Source: Dryocosmus kuriphilus (lineage: Eukaryota > Arthropoda > Insecta > Hymenoptera > Cynipidae). From it: a DNA stretch of 64,000 bases. The notes beneath the pieces were generated by a model. The model had not been told where the DNA came from. It was given only the letters and a program-made list of their open reading frames with translations, and made no database searches. Location: NCBI GenBank assembly GCA_038277395.1, contig CM076190.1:238631177-238695176 (forward strand), read 5' to 3'. The translations under genes and the position numbers were made by a program. The number at the start of each line of letters is the position of its first letter. Position 1 is the stretch's first letter. Shown one piece after another: positions 45,385-56,486 of this stretch.

Positions 45385-46620
45385 GTAAGAAACATCGTGA
45401 GGCGCATAAATATTCCCAAAATTTCATATCGCATATATTCAGTGTCTCCAAAAACGAAGTTACAGGTCGTCCATATATTACGTAATGTTTCTAGGTGTGC
45501 ACACGCACCGGCTCAAGAAATATATATCTGGTTCTATAATTAAGAACTTTGACGGAATTTCAAGGGATTTTAAAGGACTTTAGAAATATTTTCAAGGGAT
45601 TTTAGGGTATTTCAAGAGATTTAAAGAGGCTTTAAAGGACCTTGATGAATTTCAAGGGGAATTTTATTTTTTCATTATTCATATTATGGGAATGGATTAC
45701 ACATAATCTAGGGATTTCTTTCAGAACCATTGATAATTCTGAATAGACTTAAATATCAAAACAATGCATTTGCAGCAAAAAAGTCAAAAATCTTAAGCTA
45801 CATGTCATATGGCGAACCATTCTTTGCATTCCCTATCGGGCAAAGGAGTATTTGAGAAGCTAAAAAAAAAGGTTGCCAGGCACAAAAATTCGGGACATGC
45901 CTTGCACGTGCATTATTTCTACGGTATTGATTATTTTATTATAATATTGAATCAGTAATAGATTAAACAAACGAGGGGGACGATCGCTCCGATTGCCACT
46001 CGCTGGGTCCACCGCTATTCTAGGGCTAGATGTCCAGAATGATAATACTCTAGAGAGTAAATATTTTAACAGCACGAGCTAGAATTGTACAGAGCATCAA
46101 TTACAGCAATTTTGCATAGAAACGGTAAACAAAAGATGCGTTTTAGCTCTTAATATTGTCAAAGACTCAAGAATATAGAAGCGGTGATTTCAACCCTTAA
46201 TGTGAACAATTGCCCCAAAAATTATATATTTTTTCATAGTAGTGTATCTAACCTCCTGTGTAAGAATACCGATTTGTATGGCAATTGTAAGCCACTATTA
46301 CACAAGTTAAGAGTATGTAGTTATAACTAGCAAATAGAAGCGTATGTACAAAAGGATTAATTCTGTTTCTGTTTCTGTGGGTAGTATGTATATGCTTATT
46401 TAGCATGGAAAATTTGCAGATCTGAGATGAATAATCGTTCTCCTTTCACTGTATTTATTCTAGATAATAAGTGAAACCTTGTTGTATTTCAGAAGCCGTA
46501 AGTCAATGTTTCACGTAATATTTTACAATTTTTCGTACTTTTGGACTCAGAAAGACACTTGCATACAAGAATGAAGCGAAGAACCTCACACGATATACAG
46601 ATGGTCTTTAAAAGTTAGTA
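45385..46620. other. Conserved upstream region of secreted gene, U3
   Basis: Same as 14485-15644. The 71-codon minus-strand frame (45860-46075) matches that of U1 in length. No gene is assigned. Confidence 0.4.
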
Positions 46621-46628
46621 TATATAGC
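46621..46628 (+). promoter_or_regulatory. TATA box of secreted-protein gene, U3
   Basis: TATATAGC, 81 bp before the ATG at 46702. Confidence 0.6.
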
Positions 46629-46701
46629 AATCTCTTTTCATTTTAAGGCACACATGAAAATTTCCACAATTCTATTCGATTATTGTTTGTATTCCGGGAA
46701 A

Positions 46702-46759
46702 ATGAAGATTATTTCTGGCATTTTAACCTTTTCATTCATTGGCTGCCTTCATTTTACAC
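46702..46759 (+). CDS. Signal-peptide exon of secreted protein, U3
   Basis: A 58-bp first coding exon, MKIISGILTFSFIGCLHFT plus a split codon, ending at donor C/GTAAGT in phase 1 (the strongest donor of the three). The hydrophobic core is kept although three core residues differ from U1. Because U3 is cut at 47054 and no further unit follows in this window, this gene probably lacks its downstream exons here. Confidence 0.55.
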
Positions 46760-46773
46760 GTAAGTCAGGCGTA

Positions 46774-47054
46774 CAAGTATGAAATGCGGATTTCAGAAAT
46801 AGATGGCGCACCAGTGCAGTTTGTGCTATAAAGATTCGACACTCAGACATTTTGTTGCGTAATAGACAAGTATCACATGCGCATGAGTTTTATATTGAAA
46901 AAGTGTGTGCAAAGTTTTGTGCTGCTGTACTAAACATGTCAAAGCTTATTCCAAATAAAGTGCATTTGCGGACAGCATTCATTTTTTGTTTCGATTTGAA
47001 GAAAACTGCTGCTGAATCATGCCTATTACTTCGAGAAGCTTACGGTGAACATGT
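46774..47054 (+). mobile_element. Mariner family C derivative, U3 (truncated)
   Basis: The left 280 bp of the element, with the start MSKLIPNKVHLRTAFIFCFD and LLLREAYGEH clearly readable (better kept than in U1 and U2), then broken at 47054, where unrelated sequence begins. The right end is not found in the window. Confidence 0.8.
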
Positions 47055-47779
47055 TTCATATTCCCCCAACCTTAGCCGGGAACTACTGGTTGTTTGAATT
47101 CTGGCCAACCCCTCACCCATTTATAAGTTTGACCGGTAGTATCCGAACTCACCAACTCACAATAGGTCCTTCCAACGATTGGCTAACTCCCGCGTGCTCT
47201 CTCGACGCTAGTTTTGGTAATTCTAAAAGACCATTAATAGGGGGGGTCTATCATGAGGGAAAGAAACAAAATTAATCTGCTGGGGTAACAATGATTTGAA
47301 TTTGCCGTACTTTGGTTCCTAATTTCCTTTACGGCATCCCTACGTATGAAACATGTAGTCCAATAAAAAAATTCCCTATTCACCTAATCTTGCTGCTTCA
47401 GGATCTCCGCATCGCCGCCTTACTCCGTCCATAGACACCTTACTCCGTCGATCGACCACGATCCATATAGAACTCCCCGGAAAAACGTCGACGGGGAGGT
47501 ATAGCGAGAGACAGACTCAACGAGACTGTTTAGGCGACGAAAAAAAAGAACAGCCCAACACGGACAAATAACCACACACAAAGAAATGCATTCCTAAGGA
47601 AGGGTTGAATTACAATGCGAGAGGGGTGCGAGGGTGAACTCACTCACTGCCAATCTTGGGCTGTTACCCGCCACCCCCTTTGAGTTCAAGGGACCAACGA
47701 GAAATGGCTATGCCTGAAGGGACTACCCTCTATATTCTTAGCTCCTTGGGGCGGCGTTTTGGGCAGGCTCCGGGCTCCT
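47055..47779. other. Unassigned sequence next to Gypsy element
   Basis: GC content is higher than the surroundings and it contains no recognisable frame. It probably belongs to the 3' part (untranslated region or LTR) of the Gypsy element that follows, but no terminal repeat pair was found. Confidence 0.35.
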
Positions 47780-49760
47780 ACCCCTACGCGAGTATGGGTG
47801 CGCCGGTCAATGCCCTCTTCAAATGATCAAAGGCCTCCTGTTACTCCTCGCCCCAGTGCCATTTAACGTTAGTTCGGAAGAGTCGAGTTAGTTGTTCGGC
47901 GACTGTCGTAAATTCCGGTATAAACCGCCGATACCAGGAGGACATCCCCATAAACCTACGCAACTGTTAAACTGTTTTTGGAGCGGGGTAGGAAGCTACT
48001 GGGGCTACCTTATCTGGGTCTACCCTCAGGCCGGCTTGATTGACGACAAATCCCAGGTATCTAACTTCCGAACAGCAAAAATCGCTCTTTTCCGGATTTG
48101 TCGCCAAACCCGCCTGGGGTGCCCGGTCAAGAACACTTCCCAGCGAAACCAGGTGTTCCTCGAATGTCTCAGTGACAACAATAATGTCGTCGATGTAACT
48201 GAACACTTTCGGTCTCATGTCCGGCCTGATCATCCTATCGATAAGACGCTGGAACGTTGCTGGGGCATCCTTGAGGCCAAAAAGCATTCTTTTGAATTCG
48301 AATAACCCCAATCCCGACACCGTGAACGCCGTGTACGGTTGACTGTTCTTTTCCAGCGGGATTTGGTTGAAAGTGGTACTCAAATCTAATTTCGAAATAT
48401 ATCTCGCAGCCCTCAGTTGCCCCAACATATCAGTCATGTAGGGAAGAGCGTAGGCATCTTTTTGTGAAATAACGTTTAATTTATGAATACCCAAACATAA
48501 ATGATACTTCCCCTCCGGCTTACGCGCGCCATTACTATCGGTGTGGACCTAACAATGGAGCTAACGATCGATCTATCTCCCTGTACATTATTTCTTGTAC
48601 CTTAGGAGATACTATGCGGTACCTCTCTTTGATGGGAGCATGTCCTCCAACGTCAATGGTGTGGGTGATAAGATGGGTCGCACCCAATGGGCCCTGTGAT
48701 TTAGGAGAGAGCTTTATTCTCAAAATCTCTTTCAGAGCTTCCTCCTTCCACTCGAGTAAAGTGGCCTCGCTACTACAACACTCCTCTTCCACCAATCACT
48801 GCTTCAAAGTGTAATGCGTGCCCTGAGAGTCAGGCATAAACACTTTCCCAGAGCGCGGGAGAAAAGCCATATAAAATTTCCTTGTTCTCCTCCAGCCCCA
48901 GTATCATCTCGATGTCCATGTTATTCCCTATCCTATATTTAAAAATTCGAGTTACCCCATCAATTTTTATGGGTAGGTTGACATTTCCAATAATCCTATC
49001 GGCCGAACCATTTGCTACTATCATGTGCGATTTCCTGGTGCAGTCTAGTTGTCTACCGGAATTCTTAGCTATCATATCCCAGACCGATTTACGAATAAAG
49101 ACAGGAGAAGATCCATTGTCGATTAAAGTGTCCAGTGGGATCGAGTCGATAGTTGCCATCACATGTATCCTATTGGCAACTTCGGTAGTTTCGACTATTC
49201 CACTAATCAAGTCCGCTTCCGTGATACTGATCTCTAATGTCCCAATTAACTATAAATCTTCCTCAAGGGGACGAGGCCTACTCGGAATCTGGCGGAATAT
49301 CTCTTTTGGCCATTTATATAGAGTACTTACAGGAATGTCGTGGATCTGGGCCTCTACTGTCAATTTTACAGCTCCATTTCCACTCGAAAGGCTATCGACG
49401 ATATTTCACTATCTATCTCGTCGTCGGGCATACTGATACCCTGAAATTCCTCCATATCTATTGCCGCCAGAAATGTCGCTTTCTCGGAACCCACCTCCGG
49501 AGACTGGAGGCGTAGCTCCGTTTTCCTATCGGCTCTGACTTCAGTCTGGGGCATAGCCCCGGTATATAGCCCCGGGTTTTTGGCATTCCATGACCCCTAT
49601 TTTCGCTAAAATCATATGCATTTTGCCTTGCCCTTGCAATGTACTTAATCGGGCCTAGCGGAGTTTTAGTCACGGTCTCAGAAACACTCTCCAATTTCCA
49701 CTTCACTCAGCTTACTTATGACATTCACCCAAGCCAAAAAGCCAACACTTGATGCAAAAG
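47780..49760 (-). mobile_element. Gypsy-type LTR retrotransposon remnant
   Basis: Minus-strand gag-pol remnant. From 49750: a possible degraded zinc knuckle (FCIKCWLFGLGECHK); gag tail near 49366-49554; protease at 48830-49210 with LIDNGSSPVFI, where the usual DTG/DSG is DNG; the RT leader (THTIDVGGHAPIKERYRIVS); then the RT core at 47967-48494 with LNVISQKDAYALPYM, LDLSTTFNQI, FEFKRMLFGLKDAPATFQRL, YIDDIIV and YLGFVVNQAGLRVD. The frame continues to RRFMGMSSWYRRFIPEF and HLKRALTGAPILA near 47785, then is lost: most of RNase H and all of integrase are missing. Stops and frameshifts are present at 48500-48535 and 47966. Confidence 0.85.
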
Positions 49761-50009
49761 AGTTCTTTCCCGTTCGGTACCGGAAACGGAAGCCCTTCTT
49801 GATTCTAGTTATTAATTCAGTTGAATATTTATGAAAAATACAGATACTAGAGACAGACAGACACACTCTCGAAAACCATTGTTTCTTAATCACACGGTCC
49901 TCTCATTTCTGAAGGTCAAATTTTACTTTATTATTATTATAGTTTAGCTGTTCAAAATCGGAAATTCATTACCTCATCTACCGGAAACCACCACGCATCT
50001 CTGTCAGTT
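49761..50009. repeat. Diverged copy of the 3' tail of the 0.9-kb repeat
   Basis: 49830-49925 ('gacagacagacacactctcgaaaaccatt', ending 'ggtcaaattttact') matches the tails at 3050-3150 and 3970-4075. The remainder is unassigned. Confidence 0.5.
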
Positions 50010-52425
50010 TAGATCAGTCCAGTCGAGTTATTTTGCACTAACTTCTGTTCGGGACATCCTACTTCAATATTTTCTGAATCCATCGACAAACAACTGGAGA
50101 GAAAGCAATACAGGTTTACTGCGAGAGAGAATCCAGATCTGTCTGTGCAACTCGGAACATCAAGCTGTTGTTTTTACAAATTCTACACTACCACTCGACC
50201 AAGCAAGTGACTTTCATTTCCTGCTTTTCCATTTAACTATCACAAAGGTTGACTGGAGCATACTAAAACCTTTGTTCCAGGTGCGAGTCAATTATTGGAC
50301 AAATCTAAACCAAATCAAAATAAAAAATGCTCCCTCAACATCCAATATCAAAATTCAAGTGAAAAGCTGATAAATTAAAAAATCAACTCTCCGATCAAAT
50401 TTGGACCAATCAAGCCACTCACCTGAAAAAGGTTTTCAGCAAAATTTAAGCAAGGAAGAGTAGAGAGGATGGAAAAAGAAGAAAGCAGCCAATCAAATCC
50501 CCTTTCTTTCTTTTCAACAACTTAAAGAATGTTTTCAACAGAATAGTTTTATTTTTAACTAACGAAGAACAATTTTTATAAAAATAGTTCAATTTCTAAA
50601 TTGAAAAAAGTTTATTTTCAAACCAAAACGAAATGTTCACTTGAAACAAAAAATATTATTTTTCAAACAAAAATTAAATTTAACAAAATTGTTGAATTTT
50701 CAAAGAGAATAGTTAGATTTTCAAGTAAACAAGATAAATGGTCAACTGAGATGTAAAAGGTTTCAACAAAAAATGGGACGGTTAAATTTCGAACAAAAAA
50801 GATTAATTTTCAACCAAAGAATGAACTTTCGACCAAAATATTTCAATATTGCATCAAAGAAGTTATACTTTACAAAAACAAGAAATTAATTTTTAAACGA
50901 AAATAGTTAAATAAAAATAGTTCAATTATTATCAATAAAGGAAGATGGATTTGAAAAAATTACTAAATTTACGATTTTACAAAAGAAAAAAGAACACTTG
51001 AAATTTCAACCAAAATATGTGGATTTTCAATAAATGAGGGTTAAATTTTTTCCAGAAAAAGTTATTTTTCTATAAAATAGAAGAATTTTTAACTAAGAAA
51101 CGTGAATTCTGAAACAAAAACGTTACACTTGGCTCTAACTAGAAAATATTATTTTTTAACTAAGAGTACTTGAATTATCAACAAAAAACCATGATTTTTC
51201 AATCAAATATAATTTTTTAGTCTTTAAGTTTCAACCAATAATGGAACAGATAAATTTTGAACAACAACGATTAATTTTGAACCAAAAATAGTGGAATTTT
51301 TAACAAATCAGAAATTAGCTTTCCTGCAAAATACTTCAATTCCTCATAAAAAAAAAATTCACATTTTCAAACGAAGACATTAATTTTTTATCAAAAATAT
51401 TTATATTAAGAAAAAAATAACTTCCAACGAAATGGTTTAATTTTTAATCGAAAAAACAAATGAATTTTCAAACAAAAATGTTATAGTCATTTTAATTTAA
51501 CCAGTCAATTATATCGTTAACCATAAGGGTAGGAGAAAAATGTTTAGGACAAAAATTGTAGGTTACAGAGGGGGCCAACTGATGGCGACCTTGCCCCTGA
51601 CCTTGAGGTCAAGGATCAATGTCATTTAAAGGTCATCTTTCGTTTTTTGAACAGAAACCCCTATTTTTTACCTCAGATTCTGAAAGAGCGAGAAATTTTA
51701 CGTTGAGATATGTGGTTTCTATTCAAAAAACGAAAGATAACCTTCAAATGACATTGATCCTTACCTCAAGGTCAAGGGCAAGATCACCATCAGTTGGCCC
51801 CCTCTGTAACCTACAATTTTTGTTCTAAACATTTTTCTCCTACCCTTATGGTTAACAAATGTTGTAAAGGTTTATTTTCACAAAACGACCCCCGGCCCAG
51901 GTTCTCCCACCTCAATGCTGACTTTTTTAGCAGGAATTTTGACCCATACGCGTCAATTTTACCTCTAAATATTGGCACATATCTCAACGGAAAATTTCTC
52001 GCTCTTTCAGAATCTGAAGTAAAAAATAGGGGTTTCTATTCAAAAAACGATAGATGACCTTCAAATGACATTGATCCTTGACCTCAAGGTAACCTACAAT
52101 CTTTGTCCTAAACATTTTTCTCCTACCCTTATGGTTAACGAAATAATTGACTGGTTAAATTAAAATGACTCACCCTGTATATATTATGTTCCATACAAAA
52201 ATAGTTGAATTATTGTTTACCCAAGTTGAATTTTCAGAAAAAAAAAATGTTGGATTTATACCCAAGAAACATGAATCTTCAGGAACAAAATGAATTAACC
52301 AAATTTTTGAAATCAAACAAAATAGTAAAATATGCAACACAAAAGCTACTTCTGAACCAAGAAACTTAAATTCAAAACCAAAGACATAATAGTTGTCTTT
52401 CGAAAGAAGAAATATTATACTCATC
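50010..52425. repeat. Dispersed repeat block, right copy
   Basis: Second copy of the block at 410-1830, in the same orientation, interrupted at about 51484-52175 by the foldback element. 52290-52425 matches 1695-1830 closely ('caaacaaaatagtaaaatatgcaac'). Confidence 0.7.
51484..52175. mobile_element. Foldback (palindromic) element
   Basis: 51516-51856 is one large palindrome with arms of about 165 bp: 'gttaaccataagggtaggag' at 51516 and its complement ending at 51856. The arms include 'ggccaactgatggcgacctt' against 'agatcaccatcagttggcc'. A third, partial arm runs to about 52141 and ends 'gtcattttaatttaaccagt' in complement, which also matches the left end at 51487. The right end reads 'actcaccctgtata'. 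It has no coding capacity. It interrupts the repeat block relative to the copy at 410-1830. Confidence 0.75.
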
Positions 52426-53731
52426 TCAGAATGTCGTCATGTTGATATCACAGGTGGACAGGAACACACACGGGCAATCGCATATTGACCAAATCCAATA
52501 GGCCGCGAGAAATTTTTATTTATTATTGTGATTGTCAATAGTATTATATGCATCAATTTTTAAACATAGTATTTTGAAAAGTTAACGTCAAAAAGCAACT
52601 AACTTTGAGGCTAACTCGCCTCACACCGGTGTAAAGAAGAAAAGCATCGTTGGGGGGCAGATTTTTTATCCTGATAATTCTGTAGAGCAGCAGACTCATC
52701 TTATGCCGGAACATCGTAGGGGTAGCAAATCTTCGCAATAGTCTAAAGCAGTAACTTATCTTACGCCGAAGCATTGTTTGTATATATTTGAATTGAGAGC
52801 GCTCTTGTTATTTTCGGAGGCAAATTTTTTCGCATTTTGCTTGTCATATTGTAATTTTACTGAACATCACAAACTTTGTATTTTATAGATTTTGGGATGT
52901 TATCATTGACTTCAATCCTTCATTTAAAGTACTGAGAATCCAGCGGTCTGACACAGACCGTAGATTCGGCACTCCTTAGTATTTTAATTTAGACTTAATT
53001 TAGACTAATGTATTTCGGCAATGTATTCTGTTATATATATATTCGCCTAGGCCCTCCGGGTCCCACAAAATAAACTCGAACTGTGAGTTGAGAGCTTCCG
53101 CTACCCCCTTCGTTGCGTTATCGACTAGGATTCGTCGTCGCCTCCCACTCGGCGAGGCTTCTACTGTCAGGAAAAATTCACCTAGCACTTCCTTCCGCTT
53201 TGTCCATTTTTGAACTATATTTTCGTCACTTCCAACTTCTAAGATACCAGTTGAAGTTCCGATTGAAGAAGAAGGAAAGTGAAAGTTATGAAGTACAAGA
53301 AACTAGGCTTGTTCCTTTTGAGGACTCATATATTTATGAAGCAGTGATTACCATCCAAGGCCCAACTTTCGGTGAGGATAGGTAAGACTGCAAGTATCTT
53401 GTTTGGTAATCCTCTAATAAAAAGTGAAGAATGATTTTATATGGTAGTTCTTCCTAAACAATGGGGTAGACCGATTTTGTCTGTCGAGCTTCTTATTGTT
53501 TTTGTGGCCCTAAACATCTGCCATCCGAAGCTAGGACTTCCGCTTCCGAATAAAGTTTAAAAGGAACCAGCCGCTTGCGCTGCCTCCACTGCCGTGATAG
53601 GCAACTCCCGTCCGAGAAACAAGGAAATGATTCCAATTCGCGTACACTGAAGGAGGAACGAAGAGGAAGGAAGGAAGACTCCGCGAACAGAAGGACAGGC
53701 GTCGAGGCAGACCAATGAAGAGCGCGGATTA
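52426..53731. other. Unassigned region
   Basis: No recognised element. 53230-53385 on the + strand has a frame (LKFRLKKKESESYEVQ, PFEDSYIYEAVITIQ) ending GAGGATAG/GTAAGA, a possible donor. The minus strand at 53000-53188 is open with GRRRRILVDNATKGVAEALN. Neither product is recognised and neither is called as a gene. Confidence 0.35.
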
Positions 53732-56483
53732 CACTGGTTTACAAAAAAAAAAGAAGGTCATGACTATTTGACAAGACCACTTTATCCTTATGTATTTTGA
53801 TGCGCTGAATATGAATCCGAGGTCTGTTTACCTCCATCACGTCAGGTTCAAGGTCATTCCAAGGTCAAATGCAGGAAAAGCCGTGCAATACACTTCAAGA
53901 ACCTTTTATATATGTTTTTGGGGTCGGTGAATCGAAATCTGAAGTTCATTTACTTCCACCGTGTCAGGTTCAAGGGCATTCCAAGGTCAAATACAGGAAA
54001 AGCCGCGTAATATACTTTTAAAACATTCTATATATGTTTTTTGGGTCGCTCAATCCGAATCCGAGGTCCAATTACCTCCACCGCGTCAGGTTCAATGTCA
54101 TTTTAAGGTTACATACAGGAAAAGCTGTGCAATAAAATTCAAAAACCTTTTTGGATCTACTCAATCCGAATCCGTTGTTCGTTCGATCCCTAAAGGTCAG
54201 TTCAAGGTAACTTCAAGGTCATCTTCAGGTCCAAATAACAGAAAATGCATGCTACGAAGTGCAACCAGTGGTATATGATAAATTAACCTAAACTGTTAAT
54301 CTAAACGTTTTAAACTTAGGGAGAAATGATGAATTCAAACAAGTCCAACTTGTCTAAATATATTGCTGCTACTAGCGTTACCCAGGAACAACTACGAGGA
54401 CGTTGCAGCTTCTGTCCCCATCGCGGTGCTTGTTTAAAGTGAGTCCCCTTGCCTCTCACTCTGTGGAGCCTACACTCTTAAATGTTGTCGCGCCTTTTTA
54501 TGGGTCTGCATCTTTCTTCGAATGTTTTTCACAGCGCCTTTCTTTTGTGTGTTCACGACTAAGTCGCTCAGTACCTTTTTATAATTTGGATCTTTGCTGT
54601 TGGCTAGAAATTTCTTACAAACATCGACGAAGCTTTACCATGCTCTTTTTTCATCCGTCGACATCTTATTTGGTAATTCTGGATCCTTAATCAATTCTCT
54701 TATTTGTGGGCCATCAAAAACTCCTTCTTTAATTTTTGCTTCTGACAGCTTTGGGAACTTCACAAATAGATATTCAAAAGCTGGACTTTGTCTTTTCTTA
54801 AGAGCCTTCACAAGCTGTTTAATTAAGCCTAATTTTATATGTAGAGGAGGCAGTATTATATTAGCCGGATCGACCAATTTTTTTTTTTATAACATTTTTC
54901 TCTCCTACAACAAAATTATTTCTCGATGGCCACACCTTTCTTTTGTAATGGGAATTACGATCTCTACTATCCCATTCACATAGATAACAAGGGTACTTCG
55001 TAAGACCACTTTTTTGTCCCAATAAGATGATTACGACTTTAAAATCCGTGCAAAGTTTCCATTGGTATGTCTCATAATTTATTTTACGAAGCAAATGCTC
55101 CATGTTCACATAATTTTCATCCAATGTTACAGAGTGCGCTATTGGAATAGAAGCTAGTTTATTCCCGTTGTTTAATAAAACAGCCTTGAGGCTTCTGTTC
55201 GAAGAATCGATAAATAACCGCCATTCTTTAGGATCATGTTCCACTCAAAATTCGCTGAAGAGCCCGTCTATATCATTGCTGTATACCGAAGAATCATCTT
55301 GGCAGAAGTATTTTCGAAAAGGCTTATCCCTATTTCTATAGTATGTCACCTTTGTTCTTCTGGCTAGGCATCCTTTCTCCTGCAACCGGCAGGCTAACAA
55401 TTCCGATTGTTCCTTAGATAACCCCAAATCTCTCACCAAGTCGTTGAGTTCACACTGATTGAAAGTTGAAGGTGCTCCGGAGTAACCCTTTATACCAGCA
55501 TCGTTATAGTGATCTTCACAGTCATTGTCACAGTCATCTTCGCCATCTTCGTCCGCGTCACTGGAGGATACTGATACGTTTCTATTGCTATTATCAACTA
55601 ACATTGCCTCAACATCCATGGGTGATTCAGGGTCATCATTAACTAATACTGGCATCGTGACGGACGAAGATGTTATGTAAGCCAGGAACTTGCTGTTTTT
55701 GGAATTCAAACCTAATTTATCGTTCAAACAAAAGTATCAATCACGATCGTGATTTTGAGGTTCACGGCAGATCATAGGTAAAGAGAAACTCATTCTTAGT
55801 GTCCCACTTTTCCAACGTCTCAAATGTGCGTCACAATTTCGGCAAATGACTTTCGGGACCCAGGAATTATTTGCAAGATCATGAGCGATACTAAAGCACT
55901 CCGTATACGCTTTTTTAATCTTTTCTGAGAAATTTATTAGGTTCTTACTGACATTATATTTCCCACACATAACACAAAAGCGTTTCATACTTTTTGAGCA
56001 TTTATCCATGGTAATATTAACTAATTAAAGTTTCCATATATAATAGATATTACATGGAGGTCCCGAAAAAATGCGAATCTAATGTCGCGCTTAAAACTTG
56101 AAGGTGAGGTGCAGATTTCTGAATTTCATGCAGTTCTAAAATATAAAACGCTCAATCACATTGTCACGAGCGAGAATACCGACTTGAAACCGTTAAAGGC
56201 GCAACTTATAAGTGGAACGAGCGAGGACCTCGTTCATCAGATTTTGAAATGACCTCAAACTGACCATGAGGGATCAAATAAACAACGGATTCGGATTCAG
56301 CAAACCCAAGAAGGTTTTCCAAGTTTATTGCACGGCTTTTTGTGTATTTGACCTTCAAATGACCTTGAACCTGACGTGATGGAGGTGAATAGACCTCGGA
56401 TTCATATTCAGCGCGTCAAAATACATAAGGATAAAGTGGTCTTGTCAAATAGTCATGACCTTCTTTTTTTTTGTAAACCAGTG
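53732..56483 (-). mobile_element. CMC/Chapaev3-type DNA transposon (defective)
   Basis: 2752 bp with TTA at 53729-31 and 56484-86. The ends are long inverted repeats beginning CACTGGTTTACAAAAAAAAA and continuing for at least 120 bp (aaggtcatgactatttgaca, tatccttatgtattttga). The left subterminal part has three tandem units of roughly 130 bp (tcaggttcaaggtcattcca). CACTG ends plus 3-bp duplication fit CMC, and the encoded protein resembles the family I know as Chapaev3 transposase. It was inserted as a unit, and the internal gene is listed separately. Confidence 0.72.
54440..56009 (-). pseudogene. CMC/Chapaev3-like transposase, broken
   Basis: Starts at 56009 with a zinc-binding N-terminus (FCVMCGKYN and VICRNCDAHLRRW), then an acidic stretch (DADEDGEDDCDNDCED), LNDLVRDLGLSKEQSELLA, YRNRDKPFRKYF, EWRLFIDSSNRSLKAVLL, IIYLLGQKSG-like VVIILLGQKSG, KYPCYLCEWDSRDR, WPSRNNFVVGEKNV, LVDPANIILPPLHIKLGL, FPKLSEAKIKEGVFDGPQI, and KDPNYKKVL. 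Two in-frame TGA stops (about 55737 and 55245), a frameshift in a run of A near 54880, and loss of the C-terminal part after about 54440 make it non-functional. It would have cut and moved the element. Confidence 0.72.
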
Positions 56484-56486
56484 TTA

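Larger units (their letters stand above)
37491..47054 (+). repeat. Tandem locus unit U3 of three (truncated)
   Basis: Third direct copy, ending abruptly at about 47054 inside the intronic mariner, where sequence next to the Gypsy remnant begins. It has the Harbinger derivative, Tc1-type MITE and 125-bp satellite of U1 but lacks the second mariner: 43205-43270 runs directly from satellite into the LINE 3' flank. Confidence 0.85.
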
